NCBI RefSeq assembly: GCF_035506375.1 | Contig: NZ_DATJPM010000038.1 | Span: 16,884 to 80,883, forward strand | Length of the DNA: 64,000 nucleotides | Source of the DNA: Methanocella sp. | GTDB taxonomy: Archaea > Halobacteriota > Methanocellia > Methanocellales > Methanocellaceae | Reading direction: 5' to 3' | Shown here: in pieces, positions 34,002 to 42,228 of the stretch | Numbering within the stretch: the first letter of the stretch is position 1 | Layout of the letters: each line of letters starts with the position of its first letter | Made by a program: the position numbers and the translations under genes | The notes under the pieces: generated by a model | What the model was told of the DNA's origin: nothing | The model's database searches: none | The model's input: the letters and a program-made list of their open reading frames with translations, nothing else

Positions 34002-35447
34002 TCACTTTGGCTTGAACACGAAGAGGTATACGGCCGCTGCGGCGATTCCCAGGAACGCCAGCACGCCGATCAAGATAGCGATGGCCAGCGGGTCACCGGA
34101 CCCCGTGGATACGTCGGGGGTCGCCGTCGGCGACGGCTGGAGCACGGGCGTCGGGATGGGCATGCTCGTCGGCATGGCCGTGGGCGCGGTCGTCGGCGAC
34201 GTGGTCGCCGTCGGGTTACCCGAATACGTCACGCCGTTGATCCAAACCGAGTCAGACATGGCGCCCTGGTTCATGGTGGTCGGGGCGAAGTAGATGAACT
34301 GACTGCCGCTAGCCGACCTGCCCCCAAGATCAGTCGTACGGAAATAGATGGTCCTGGAGGAGCCCTTGGATACCTTGAAGGGGCCAGAATATGTACTCCA
34401 GTGGCTGTTGTCCCAGCTATATTCTGTCGTGACCGGGCCCGGATCGTTGACGTTCAGGTGCACCGTGATATCGCTGCTAAACCAGCCTTTGCTCTTCGAG
34501 TATTCCCCGTCGAAGCTGACGCCGATGGTAGGTGCGACCGTATCGATGCCGTACCAGACACTTTTCATGTTACCCATCAGGCCGGAAGCGCTTACGGCAC
34601 GGTAATAGATCGTCGTGTTCCCCTGGGCGGAATGATAAATGGGATAAACAGTGCTGTCGTTGCTGTGATGCCAGGTACTTTTAGGGTCGTTGAAGGCAAA
34701 ATCGACGTGGTCGACGTCGCCCGACGGCGGTAGAATGAAGTAAATATTAAAACTGCTTACATCCGTATACCACTTGTTACATGTCGGGTTAAAGTCGATT
34801 TCGGGATTGAAGACCTGCAGGGTCGTCGAGTTATTATAGGCGTTCCCTGCATTATCATAGCACCCGTAGTAAAGAGTATAGCTGCCGTCCTTTAACGTGA
34901 CATTGCCGGTATAGCTATTCCAGTTCGTATTATCATATGAATACGAGATCGACGAGATCCCCGAGACGTTGTCCCTTGCAGTGAGGTTCAGAGTCGCGGT
35001 TCCATTATAATACCCGTTGATAATGCTACCTTTTATCGTGATGTTCATGGTCGGCTTTTCGGTATCAACGTTTATAACGATGCTATTGTGGCCGCTGATA
35101 GTAGGCTCAGTATTTCCCGCGTTGTCGACGCTGTAGAAGAGCAGCGAATTGCTGCCGTCGGGCAATGTGAAGCTCGTCGTATACGTTATCAGCTGGCTGC
35201 CATTGATACGATAGTACGTGTGGGCAACGCCGGAGCCGCCGGCATCGGTGGCAGAAAGGCTAACGGTCGGAGTGGTCGTGTACCAGCCGTTATTCCCTAC
35301 GGTTCCGGACACTGAAGCGTTCGTGACCGGGGGCGTCGTATCTGCGGCCTGCGCCAGGAGTGGCAGGGTCATACCACATATAAATGTGAGACACATAATG
35401 GTCGCCAGGAAGGCGCCCGCGTTCTTTCCATCCCTTTTCATTTTCAC
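34002..35447 (-). CDS. Surface protein with OmpL47-like repeats and C-terminal membrane anchor
   Basis: Protein of 481 residues with a signal peptide (FLATIMCLTFICGMTLPLLAQA), then four related beta repeats with the pattern DTTPPVT...YYRINGS...LLFYSVDNAGN (about residues 35-400), a Thr/Pro-rich stalk (TATTSPTTAPTAMPTSMPIPTP) and a C-terminal TM helix (LAIAILIGVLAFLGIAAAAVYLFVF). Many N-glycosylation sequons. Extracellular, membrane-anchored; the same repeat type occurs in the protein at 10815. Confidence 0.8.
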   Translation of the reverse strand: MKMKRDGKNAGAFLATIMCLTFICGMTLPLLAQAADTTPPVTNASVSGTVGNNGWYTTTPTVSLSATDAGGSGVAHTYYRINGSQLITYTTSFTLPDGSNSLLFYSVDNAGNTEPTISGHNSIVINVDTEKPTMNITIKGSIINGYYNGTATLNLTARDNVSGISSISYSYDNTNWNSYTGNVTLKDGSYTLYYGCYDNAGNAYNNSTTLQVFNPEIDFNPTCNKWYTDVSSFNIYFILPPSGDVDHVDFAFNDPKSTWHHSNDSTVYPIYHSAQGNTTIYYRAVSASGLMGNMKSVWYGIDTVAPTIGVSFDGEYSKSKGWFSSDITVHLNVNDPGPVTTEYSWDNSHWSTYSGPFKVSKGSSRTIYFRTTDLGGRSASGSQFIYFAPTTMNQGAMSDSVWINGVTYSGNPTATTSPTTAPTAMPTSMPIPTPVLQPSPTATPDVSTGSGDPLAIAILIGVLAFLGIAAAAVYLFVFKPK

Positions 35448-35761
35448 ACACCCTTATTGATGGTTTTTTAATGCTATGGTCTTAGGCGTAATATAGCTTA
35501 ATTATTACACTCCGATATACCGCTGTATATATAAACCTTCTATCATAATCAGACAACTGCTAATCCGGGAAATATTCTCCGGATAGCATGGGATTATCTT
35601 ATAGACACATCTTCGCTGGTTGTGTTAACCGATTAATTGTATATTTATTGCTAATTACGCAATTATTATATCGCTTTATGTTTAATTATAAAATTAAACA
35701 CAGACTTATGGTAAATAATAATTATATAGGTGGCTGTCCATTATGGCTCTGCCACACTGGC
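35448..35761. promoter_or_regulatory. AT-rich upstream region of modBC with a palindrome
   Basis: 314 nt without a gene, very AT-rich. It holds a perfect inverted repeat GTTTAATT-ATAA-AATTAAAC (35680-35699) 62 nt before the modB start and several TATA-like stretches. A molybdate- or tungstate-responsive operator is possible but not shown. Confidence 0.45.
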
Positions 35762-36607
35762 ATGATAAATATGCGCACGACGGGAAATGCGGTAACGAAG
35801 AAGCTGACAGAGAGGCCATCGTCGGCATCCGTCGTCGTATTTGTCCTGACTGCCCTGGTCTTATTGTTCATCGGGCTCCCCGTGGCCTCGCTCTTCCTGA
35901 AGATATCCCCCGATAGCTTTTTTCGCGAGCTACAGAGCAGCGTCGTGGTCGATGCGCTGAAGCTGAGCCTCATCACGTCCACGGCGTCGGCGCTACTTAT
36001 CGTGGCCATTTGTACGCCCGTAGCCTACGTGAACGCGAGGTACGACTATCCGGGCAAGGAATTCGTGGACACGGTCCTCGACCTGCCGGTCGTGCTGCCG
36101 CCGGCCGTCGCGGGCATCGCGCTGCTCATGGCCTTCGGCCGCGTCGGTGTCGTCGGCCAGTACCTGAATATGGCAGGGATCACCGTCGGCTTTACGACCG
36201 GGGCCGTGGTCATGGCCCAGCTCTTCGTGGCATCGCCCTTCTACATGCGCCAGGCGAAGAGCAGCTTCGAGGACGTCGACCTTTCCTATGAAAATGCGGC
36301 GCGGACGCTGGGGGCTTCACGCACGGCCACGTTCTTCTATATTACCGTGCCCATCGCCCTGAACGGCCTGATCTCCGGGGTGATCACCGCCTGGGCCCGG
36401 GCCCTCGGGGAGTTTGGCGCCACCATCATGTTCGCCGGTAATTTCCAGGGCCGGACCCAGACCATGCCTCTGGCGATCTTTACCACCATGCAGAGCGACC
36501 TCGACGCGTCCATCGCGCTGTCCATAATACTGGTGATCGTATCGTTTGTCGTTATAATTTCAGTTAAAATATTGACCCGGAGGGCCGCCGTTGACGCTAA
36601 AGGTTAG
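35762..36607 (+). CDS. modB: Molybdate/tungstate ABC transporter permease
   Basis: About 281 residues with six predicted membrane helices; the EAA loop signature is DLSYENAARTLGASRTATFFYITVPIALNGLISG. The end VITAWARALGEFGATIMFAGNFQGRTQTMPLAIF is typical of ModB/WtpB permeases. The frame is open back to 35588, but the added sequence is not family-like; ATG 35762 or 35771 fits the family N-terminus. It overlaps modC by 17 nt. Metal specificity (Mo or W) cannot be read from the permease. Confidence 0.9.
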   Translation: MINMRTTGNAVTKKLTERPSSASVVVFVLTALVLLFIGLPVASLFLKISPDSFFRELQSSVVVDALKLSLITSTASALLIVAICTPVAYVNARYDYPGKEFVDTVLDLPVVLPPAVAGIALLMAFGRVGVVGQYLNMAGITVGFTTGAVVMAQLFVASPFYMRQAKSSFEDVDLSYENAARTLGASRTATFFYITVPIALNGLISGVITAWARALGEFGATIMFAGNFQGRTQTMPLAIFTTMQSDLDASIALSIILVIVSFVVIISVKILTRRAAVDAKG

Positions 36608-37310
36608 CGTGAAAAAGCGCCTGAGGGACTTTAACCTTGACGTTAGCCTGGAGGCCGGGGACCGCGAGATCCTGGCGCTCATGGGCGAGAACGGCTGCGG
36701 CAAGACCACCGTGCTCAACGTCGTGGCCGGCCTCACGACGCCCGACGAGGGGCAGGTCAGCATCGACGGAAAGAGTCTCTTTAACGGATGCACAGGGGTC
36801 GATATCCCGCCGGAAAAAAGGAATATCGGGTACCTGTTCCAGAACTACTCGCTGTTCCCGAACATGTCCGTATACGATAACGTCGCCTTCGGGCTCCGCA
36901 TGCGTTCCTGCCCCCGGGAAGAGCTGGATGGGCGGGTAAAGCGCCTGCTGGAGGGCGTCGATATGTGGCAACTCCGGAGCGAGAAGGCCTCCCGCCTGTC
37001 GGGCGGGCAAAAGCAGCGCGTCGCGCTATCCCGGGCCCTGGCAATAGAGCCCTCGGCATTTTTACTGGACGAGCCGCTGAGCGCATTAGACGCTGAAGCC
37101 CGCATGGCCATGCGCAGGGATCTAAAGCAGTTGATCCTGAACGCCGACGTGCCCACGATCATTGTCACCCACAGTGCCCGCGAGGCGATGGAGATGGCGG
37201 ACCGGGTCTACGTTATGGAAAAAGGGCGTATACTGGTGGCCGGCACGCCGGAGAGCGTGCTGAGAAAAGGCACCAGCCGGTTTGTCGATGCAATTTTAAA
37301 TGCCGAATGA
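36591..37310 (+). CDS. modC: Molybdate/tungstate ABC transporter ATPase
   Basis: ABC ATPase of 239 residues: Walker A GENGCGKT, Q-loop FQNYSLFPNMSVYDNVAFGL, signature LSGGQKQRVALSRAL, Walker B AFLLDEPLSALD and H-loop VTHS. It lacks the C-terminal TOBE/Mop domain that many ModC proteins have (about 350 residues), and a stand-alone molbindin is encoded 1.5 kb downstream. TTG start with GGAGG site inside modB. Confidence 0.9.
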   Translation: MTLKVSVKKRLRDFNLDVSLEAGDREILALMGENGCGKTTVLNVVAGLTTPDEGQVSIDGKSLFNGCTGVDIPPEKRNIGYLFQNYSLFPNMSVYDNVAFGLRMRSCPREELDGRVKRLLEGVDMWQLRSEKASRLSGGQKQRVALSRALAIEPSAFLLDEPLSALDAEARMAMRRDLKQLILNADVPTIIVTHSAREAMEMADRVYVMEKGRILVAGTPESVLRKGTSRFVDAILNAE

Positions 37311-37319
37311 AAAAAAGAA

Positions 37320-37342
37320 AAGGCGATATGCTTTATCGCCTT
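37320..37342. terminator. Bidirectional hairpin between modC and modA
   Basis: AAGGCGATA-TGCTT-TATCGCCTT, a 9-bp perfect stem between convergent genes, with A-rich DNA on the modC side. Its last bases touch the modA stop. Confidence 0.6.
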
Positions 37343-38183
37343 AAGTCGTGATGAACCCGTACTTAGTCAGGATCGCCTTGCCATCGCTCGATAGCACGAA
37401 GTCCTCGAAAGCCTGCGCATCCTGCGGGTCCTTGGACTGCTTCAATACTGCGATCGGGTACGTCGCCAGCACGTTGATGCTGTCCGGTATCAGGATGGTC
37501 GTGACCTTGTCCTGCATGGCCTTGGGAACGTCCGACTTGTATACGAACGCCGCGTCCGCCTCTCCCAGAGCGACCTTGGACACGGCGCTGTTCACGTCCG
37601 TCTCCTGGGAGACCACGTTGGCCATGACCTTCGTCTTGAAGTCGGCGCCGTACGAGGAGTTGTTGGCGGTCTTGTTCAATAGCTGGAGCGTGTAGCTGCC
37701 GCAGGGCACGCTGGCCGCGCAGATGACGAGCTTGACGCCGGGCTTCGACAGGTCCGACAGGCTGGCGATGTTCGCCGGGTTATTCTTCGGTACGATGATG
37801 GCCAGCTTGTTCTTCGTAAAGTTCTTCGCCGTCGCGTTGTCCACATAGCCCTCATCCTGGAGCGCGGTCAGGTGGGGAATGCTCGCCGACGCGAAAACAT
37901 CCGCATAGGCGCCCTGCTCGACCTGGGTCCGGAGCTGCTGCGTGCCGGCGAACTGCAGGACGACGTCGACGCCCGTATGGTTCGCCTCAAAGGCGGCGGC
38001 GGTCTCGTTGAACGCGTCGCTCAGCGACGCGGCGGCAAAGACCGTCAGGGTCGTCTTCTGGGGGATGGCCGTCGGTGCCGCCGTCGGGCTTACCGTGGGG
38101 CTGGTCGTCGTGCAGCCCGCTACCAATACAGATAGTAATATTACGATCACAACACTTGCGATCACAAACCTCTTGTTTTGCAT
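37341..38183 (-). CDS. modA: Molybdate/tungstate-binding lipoprotein
   Basis: Solute-binding protein of 280 residues with a lipoprotein signal (VVIVILLSVLVAGC) and a Thr/Pro linker. The ModA domain starts LTVFAAASLSDAFNETAAAFEA and has LQFAGTQQLRTQVEQGAYADVFASAS and GEADAAFVYKSDV, the anion-binding loops. It delivers the oxyanion to ModBC, yet is encoded on the opposite strand, converging on them. GGAGG site before the ATG. Confidence 0.92.
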   Translation of the reverse strand: MQNKRFVIASVVIVILLSVLVAGCTTTSPTVSPTAAPTAIPQKTTLTVFAAASLSDAFNETAAAFEANHTGVDVVLQFAGTQQLRTQVEQGAYADVFASASIPHLTALQDEGYVDNATAKNFTKNKLAIIVPKNNPANIASLSDLSKPGVKLVICAASVPCGSYTLQLLNKTANNSSYGADFKTKVMANVVSQETDVNSAVSKVALGEADAAFVYKSDVPKAMQDKVTTILIPDSINVLATYPIAVLKQSKDPQDAQAFEDFVLSSDGKAILTKYGFITT

Positions 38184-38792
38184 GGTATCCTCCTGTGATG
38201 GAAAACGTTATGCTATATATACATAAATAATATTTAACAGTTATGTGTTTGCTAAGCATAAATGTTAATCATAATTTCATAAACGTTATGAACAGAGGAA
38301 ATAATGATGAGCCCGAAAAAGCCCGATAAGGCCGCAGTTAAGGAAAAGGCCGGATCGCTGCCCATATGCCATATTACGCCTCACTGGCCTGTTATTGAAA
38401 GTATAATAAACGCAAGAATGATGTATAACAGAATAATAAAACAGGCGGCAGACTATTAAAGGTTTCCGAAGCGGAAAATCGGGCGATGAGAAAGGCGAGG
38501 GGAAGGGCATGCACGAGCCTATTCCCGTTGGATTAAGGTCGTGCAGTCCCGTTCACTTACCCCCTCACTATCGTTCTGTGGCGGCGCGTATGCCTTATAA
38601 CGTATATGAGGCAATCACTAATTGACATGATTGTATTTAATCTTTTTGTTAAACATTTAATAATTGATAAGCAAAAGTGATGAACAAACATCCGATACTT
38701 CTTATATATGCCCAAAATGACCTCTTGGCCATAAAAATTTCATAATAATGTATAAATCTTCATATGAATATATTTCATACGGTGATATTAAT
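38184..38792. other. 609-bp AT-rich gap between modA and mop promoters
   Basis: Contains the divergent promoters of modA and mop. A 10-mer AAACGTTATG occurs at 38203 and 38281. An inverted repeat TGCACGA...TCGTGCA (arms near 38512 and 38543) could form a hairpin. The 20-nt motif shared with fmdB lies at 38717. No gene is supported. Confidence 0.55.
38717..38736 (+). promoter_or_regulatory. 20-nt motif shared with the fmdB promoter (mop copy)
   Basis: ATGACCTCTTGGCCATAAAA, 17 of 20 bases identical to 42117-42136. It starts about 8 nt after a TATA-like element (TTATATAT at 38702) and 57 nt before the mop start, where a repressor or initiator element would sit. Confidence 0.6.
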
Positions 38793-38996
38793 ATGCAATT
38801 CAGCGCACGCAATAAGCTACAGGGCACTGTAAAGGAAGTAAGGGTCGGGGCTGTCATGGCCATCGTCATGGTCCAGGTCGGAGAGAACGTCATCGAGTCC
38901 GCCATCACCAAAGACGCCGTGGAAGAGATGAAGCTGAAGGCCGGCGATAAGGTGACGGTGGTCGTCAAGTCCACGTCCGTCATGATCATGAAGTAA
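38793..38996 (+). CDS. mop: Molbindin (single TOBE/Mop domain)
   Basis: Protein of 67 residues consisting of one Mop/TOBE domain (ARNKLQGTVKEVRVGAVMAIVMVQVGENVIESAITKDAVEEM, KAGDKVTVVVKSTSVMIM). Such molbindins form hexamers that store molybdate or tungstate oxyanions. GGTGAT site before the ATG. It may supply the TOBE function missing from ModC, and its promoter shares a motif with fmdB. Confidence 0.92.
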   Translation: MQFSARNKLQGTVKEVRVGAVMAIVMVQVGENVIESAITKDAVEEMKLKAGDKVTVVVKSTSVMIMK

Positions 38997-39055
38997 CTTT
39001 TTGCCACTCCTGTTAGCAAGAATTATATCATATTGTACGCGCTACGTTAGCGTGT

Positions 39056-39499
39056 ATGATGCCGACATTCTTTCTGGCAGGCCTCGGCTCCCAGAGCCTG
39101 GACGACCTTTACAGCTCCCTGCTGGATAACGATATCACGCTGGTGGTCGACATCCGCCTTTCGAGGGACTCCGACCTCGGCGACGAGCTCCGGGAGATGA
39201 ACGGGCGCCGGGGCGGCATGATCGGATATCGATGGATGAAGTATTTCGGCAACCCCTTCTTCGACCGGGAGGACGTGCTCGAGGCCTATGAAGGTTATCT
39301 AATGGGCATGGACCGGGAGATGGAAGACCTCTACGAGGTCCTGATACGGCGCCGTAGCTGCATCGTGGACGGCGAGCCGGCCCCCGAGAGGTCCTACCGG
39401 ATGGCCCTTGCCCGGGCCCTAAAAAAGAGATATGGCATCACGTACGCGGACCTGACAACGGCAAAAGAGATAATGGACAAGTATCGGGGAAACCAATAG
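39056..39499 (+). CDS. DUF488 family protein
   Basis: Protein of 147 residues, family defined by an N-terminal VVDIRLSRDSDL motif (normally DVR at a rhodanese-like site) and a central FGNP/FDRE segment. DUF488 proteins are uncharacterised; some have the Cys-containing C-terminal ...C.E.....CHR motif, and here only a single Cys (RRRSCIVDG) is present, so any activity may be reduced. Not coupled to neighbours. Confidence 0.7.
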   Translation: MMPTFFLAGLGSQSLDDLYSSLLDNDITLVVDIRLSRDSDLGDELREMNGRRGGMIGYRWMKYFGNPFFDREDVLEAYEGYLMGMDREMEDLYEVLIRRRSCIVDGEPAPERSYRMALARALKKRYGITYADLTTAKEIMDKYRGNQ

Positions 39500-39718
39500 C
39501 ATACGCGGATACCGCTATTTTCAGGAGAGCCCATGAAGTGTGGCTTGTGGTGGCACCCGCACATGCTATCGGATATTTGTGCGGATACTAACATTGTGGT
39601 AATTTAAATGACCACATAAAAATAAATTCCTCTATCATTATTTATATCTTTTGTTAACCAAACACTAAAGATTCTATCATGTATTTAAACATTATATAAA
39701 ATAATTCTTAGACGCTCC

Positions 39719-40570
39719 CTAGATGACCTCGATATCGAAGAGGTCATTCACGTCGCTCTCGAGGATGCCGTCGAAATCCTTCATGAACTTCCTCAGCCTG
39801 AAAATGACGGTCTTTTCTGGGCTGAAGATTGAGTACGAGTCGGCCCCGGACTGCTTCAGCTTCGGCCTCAGGTTATACAGCAGCCGGCCGTTACCCAGCC
39901 TGGCGCCGGTGATGCCGATGAGCGAGTCCGATATGCAGGGGTTCTTGCCGATGATAATGCCTATGCCGTCGCTCCTCAGGTCACGCTTCAGCATCATGTT
40001 CGCCACGATGCCCATGCGGACGGCCAGCGCGAGCCCGGTACAGCGCTCACCATGGAAGTTCAGCGCCTCATGGACCAGGCTGTACTTGTATTCTCCCGGG
40101 GCCATCTTTTTGATCTTCTGCGTCCTGTCCGGGTTCTTCGCCGAAAAGATACAGTCCATGCCCGCCTGGTAGGGCTTGATGTCGAGGATGGGCGTGCCCT
40201 CGATGGCGTCCGCACCGGAAACGAAGACGTACCGCCCGTAGCGCCTCAATAGTTTGACCACAGTGACGGAGACGGGGTTCGGCCTCGCGGGAGAGCGCAG
40301 GGAAAACACGCCCTGCTCCGGCAGGCTGGCCGAGATCTTCCGGGGCACAGCCTTCAGGACCCTCCGGTCCGCCTCATGGAGCCAGCATTGCAGGATCAGG
40401 TGCGTGTTGCCGTCCACGCCGGATAGCGCGTCCACGTAAGGCTCGTATATCTCGAGTTCGGCGTCGACGCCCCGGATGGGCATATCGTCGCGGGCTCTTA
40501 TGGGCGAATGAACGACTCCCACCGGTTTCAGTACCATCTCATCCGTGGAAGCGTCTTGCTCTGCCGACAT
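39719..40570 (-). CDS. TrmO (TsaA)-like domain fused to an FmdE-like domain
   Basis: Protein of 283 residues. The first 150 carry the TsaA/TrmO fold (LKPVGVVHSPIRARDDMPIRG, LHEADRR, RSPARPNPVSVTVVKLL, GADAIEGTPILDIKPY), known from N6-methylation of t6A37 in tRNA. The rest resembles FmdE (SLVHEALNFHGERCTGLALAVRMGIVANMML, His-x(3)-C area). FmdE-like domains bind metal. It is divergent from the real fmdE gene, inside the Mo/W block. Such fusions occur in other methanogens; the joint function is unknown. Confidence 0.8.
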   Translation of the reverse strand: MSAEQDASTDEMVLKPVGVVHSPIRARDDMPIRGVDAELEIYEPYVDALSGVDGNTHLILQCWLHEADRRVLKAVPRKISASLPEQGVFSLRSPARPNPVSVTVVKLLRRYGRYVFVSGADAIEGTPILDIKPYQAGMDCIFSAKNPDRTQKIKKMAPGEYKYSLVHEALNFHGERCTGLALAVRMGIVANMMLKRDLRSDGIGIIIGKNPCISDSLIGITGARLGNGRLLYNLRPKLKQSGADSYSIFSPEKTVIFRLRKFMKDFDGILESDVNDLFDIEVI

Positions 40571-40821
40571 CAGTCATGCCTCGATAATGTAAAATAATAC
40601 ACTAACCGTCGTATATAATAATTACTATACATGAATGGATAGTTATTATTTTAGATAAACCTGGTAATACATATTCACTATTAGAATTGTTCAGGCAGGA
40701 AGGCATGAACGATCGGTCGATTATGTATATTACTAAACAAGTTTAGCTTATATTATATACATTTTGCAATTGTTTACGATAACATATTTATTCTATAAGA
40801 CAATTTAATGTTCGATGGCCT
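40571..40821. promoter_or_regulatory. AT-rich divergent promoter region upstream of fmdE
   Basis: 251 nt, very AT-rich, holding TATA-like elements (TTATATTATATAC near 40750) for fmdE and for the TrmO-FmdE gene. The 20-nt mop/fmdB motif was not found here. Confidence 0.4.
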
Positions 40822-41472
40822 ATGAACAATGAACACTCCAATGATATTCACGAGCTAATGGAAAAATACCACGTCGACCCGAGAGTCCGTGGCTATATCG
40901 ACGACTGCGTGGAGTTCCACACGTTCCCGGCCGCCGGGCTCCTGCTGGGCGTATTCATGGTGGACCTGGCCCTGGAAAAGCTGGGCGTGAAGCCGGGCGG
41001 CCGGCTGTATGCGGTCACCGAATCTCCCAAGTGTCTCCCGGACGCGGTCCAGGTGATCACCCACTGCACGTACGGGAACCACCGGCTCAGGGTCATCAAC
41101 ACAGGGAGGTTCTCCATCACCATCAACCGCTTTTCAGAAGGAAAAACGGCGCCTGGCGTGCGCGTTTACATAGATGCGAAAAAAGCGTCCGCCTACCCCA
41201 CGCTGTACGCATGGTATATCAATGACCCGTCATACCGGGGAGGCGTCGACGGGGAGGACCTCCTGAAAGAGATCATCGAGGCCGGAAGGAACGTCCTGTC
41301 TTGGGAATATGTTAGCGTCCGCTTCACTCCGAAGGAAAAGTGGGATTCGGCGAAGTGCTTATCCTGCGGCGAGATGGTCCCGTCCAGCACGCTGGAGAGC
41401 GGCGTATGCCGTGCCTGCGGCAGCATGGCGTACTACGACAAGGGGGAAAAGGTGGAGAGCTCCACTAATTAA
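40822..41472 (+). CDS. fmdE: Formylmethanofuran dehydrogenase subunit E (FmdE)
   Basis: Protein of 216 residues. The FmdE core is clear: VEFHTFPAAGLLLGVFMVDLALEKLG, ESPKCLPDAVQVITHCTYGNHRL, followed by a C-terminal zinc ribbon CLSC...CRAC. In Methanothermobacter fmdE heads the molybdenum fmdECB operon; here it is alone, 0.8 kb before fmdBD. It converges on tfx with an 8-nt overlap. Whether it is an enzyme subunit or a metal/cofactor delivery protein is unsettled in the literature. Confidence 0.92.
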   Translation: MNNEHSNDIHELMEKYHVDPRVRGYIDDCVEFHTFPAAGLLLGVFMVDLALEKLGVKPGGRLYAVTESPKCLPDAVQVITHCTYGNHRLRVINTGRFSITINRFSEGKTAPGVRVYIDAKKASAYPTLYAWYINDPSYRGGVDGEDLLKEIIEAGRNVLSWEYVSVRFTPKEKWDSAKCLSCGEMVPSSTLESGVCRACGSMAYYDKGEKVESSTN

Positions 41473-41881
41473 TGGCCAGGTTCCCGTGCTCGTCCACGGA
41501 AATGTCGATATCGTCGTTCGTGAGCCGGCCGTGGATCCGGTCGGCAGCCTCGGTCTTGAGCTTTACGATGACCATGGCGGAGTCGACCGTGATCTTGATG
41601 CGCTTCTTGTCCGCGGCCTTGAACACTTTTCCGGGAATGTCATAGAGGTCTGTGCCCCCGGGGATGGTCAGCCAGATGGGCGCCTCCATCGCGCGGTAGA
41701 ACTTGATAGTGTTCTTCGCCTTCTCGATGTTTTTAAGGGCCGTGTTCTCGATTATACAAATGTTCCCGCGGGTTGTCTTCAGGGCCCGGGCTATGTCCGC
41801 CTGGGACATGCCCCTTTTTTTCATCCTCAGTATCTCTATCTGCTTTTCGGTCAATAACATGTTCTTCTCGTCTTCCCTCAT
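41465..41881 (-). CDS. tfx: Tfx family transcriptional regulator
   Basis: Protein of 138 residues. N-terminal helix-turn-helix (LTEKQIEILRMKKRGMSQADIARALKTTRGNICIIENTALKN) followed by the Tfx C-terminal domain (PIWLTIPGGTDLYDIPGKVFKAADKKRIKI). Tfx of Methanothermobacter binds downstream of the fmdECB promoter, and this gene lies between fmdE and fmdB, so control of the fmd genes is likely. GGGAG site at ATG 41881; ATG 41860 is an alternative. Confidence 0.92.
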   Translation of the reverse strand: MREDEKNMLLTEKQIEILRMKKRGMSQADIARALKTTRGNICIIENTALKNIEKAKNTIKFYRAMEAPIWLTIPGGTDLYDIPGKVFKAADKKRIKITVDSAMVIVKLKTEAADRIHGRLTNDDIDISVDEHGNLAIN

Positions 41882-42116
41882 GAAGGCACTCCCTGTGTTT
41901 AATATTTTTGTTAAATACTAACGTATATAGTTTATGACTTTTCCGAATATTTCAACGAATACTCAAGGCCGGTGTATTATTTATTATAAAAATGATATAT
42001 TTTAATAAAGCAGCCCCAGCATTTGCATATAGTTAATAATATATTAAACAATTTCGGGATTGTTAATGTATTTGTTTAATTATTCGCAAAGTGTTAATCA
42101 TTGCAGATATCTTTAT

Positions 42117-42136
42117 ATGACGTTTTGGCCGTAAAA
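42117..42136 (+). promoter_or_regulatory. 20-nt motif shared with the mop promoter (fmdB copy)
   Basis: ATGACGTTTTGGCCGTAAAA, matching 38717-38736 at 17 of 20 bases, overlapping the end of a TATA-like element 93 nt before fmdB. Candidate operator for Tfx or a Mo/W-sensing repressor. Confidence 0.6.
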
Positions 42137-42159
42137 CTCTACTCAGAGAGCCGGAAATC

Positions 42160-42193
42160 CCGCAGGCATACGCCGCATCGGCCGCTCCTGCGG
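42160..42193 (+). other. Hairpin in the fmdB 5' leader
   Basis: CCGCAGG and CCTGCGG form a 7-bp stem around a 20-nt GC-rich loop, within the transcribed leader, ending 36 nt before the start codon. A role in translation control is possible. Confidence 0.4.
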
Positions 42194-42228
42194 ATGATTA
42201 CTGTCTGACGTTAATTGAGGTGCAATCT

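Larger units (their letters stand above)
41882..42228. other. 347-bp gap with fmdB promoter and leader
   Basis: AT-rich to about 42120, then a GC-rich leader. It contains TATA-like CTTTATATG (42111), the 20-nt motif (42117) and a leader hairpin (42160-42193). No gene seen. Confidence 0.6.

Noticed and set aside
38286..38510. 74-codon minus-strand frame upstream of mop
   Set aside because: No ribosome site, composition like intergenic DNA.
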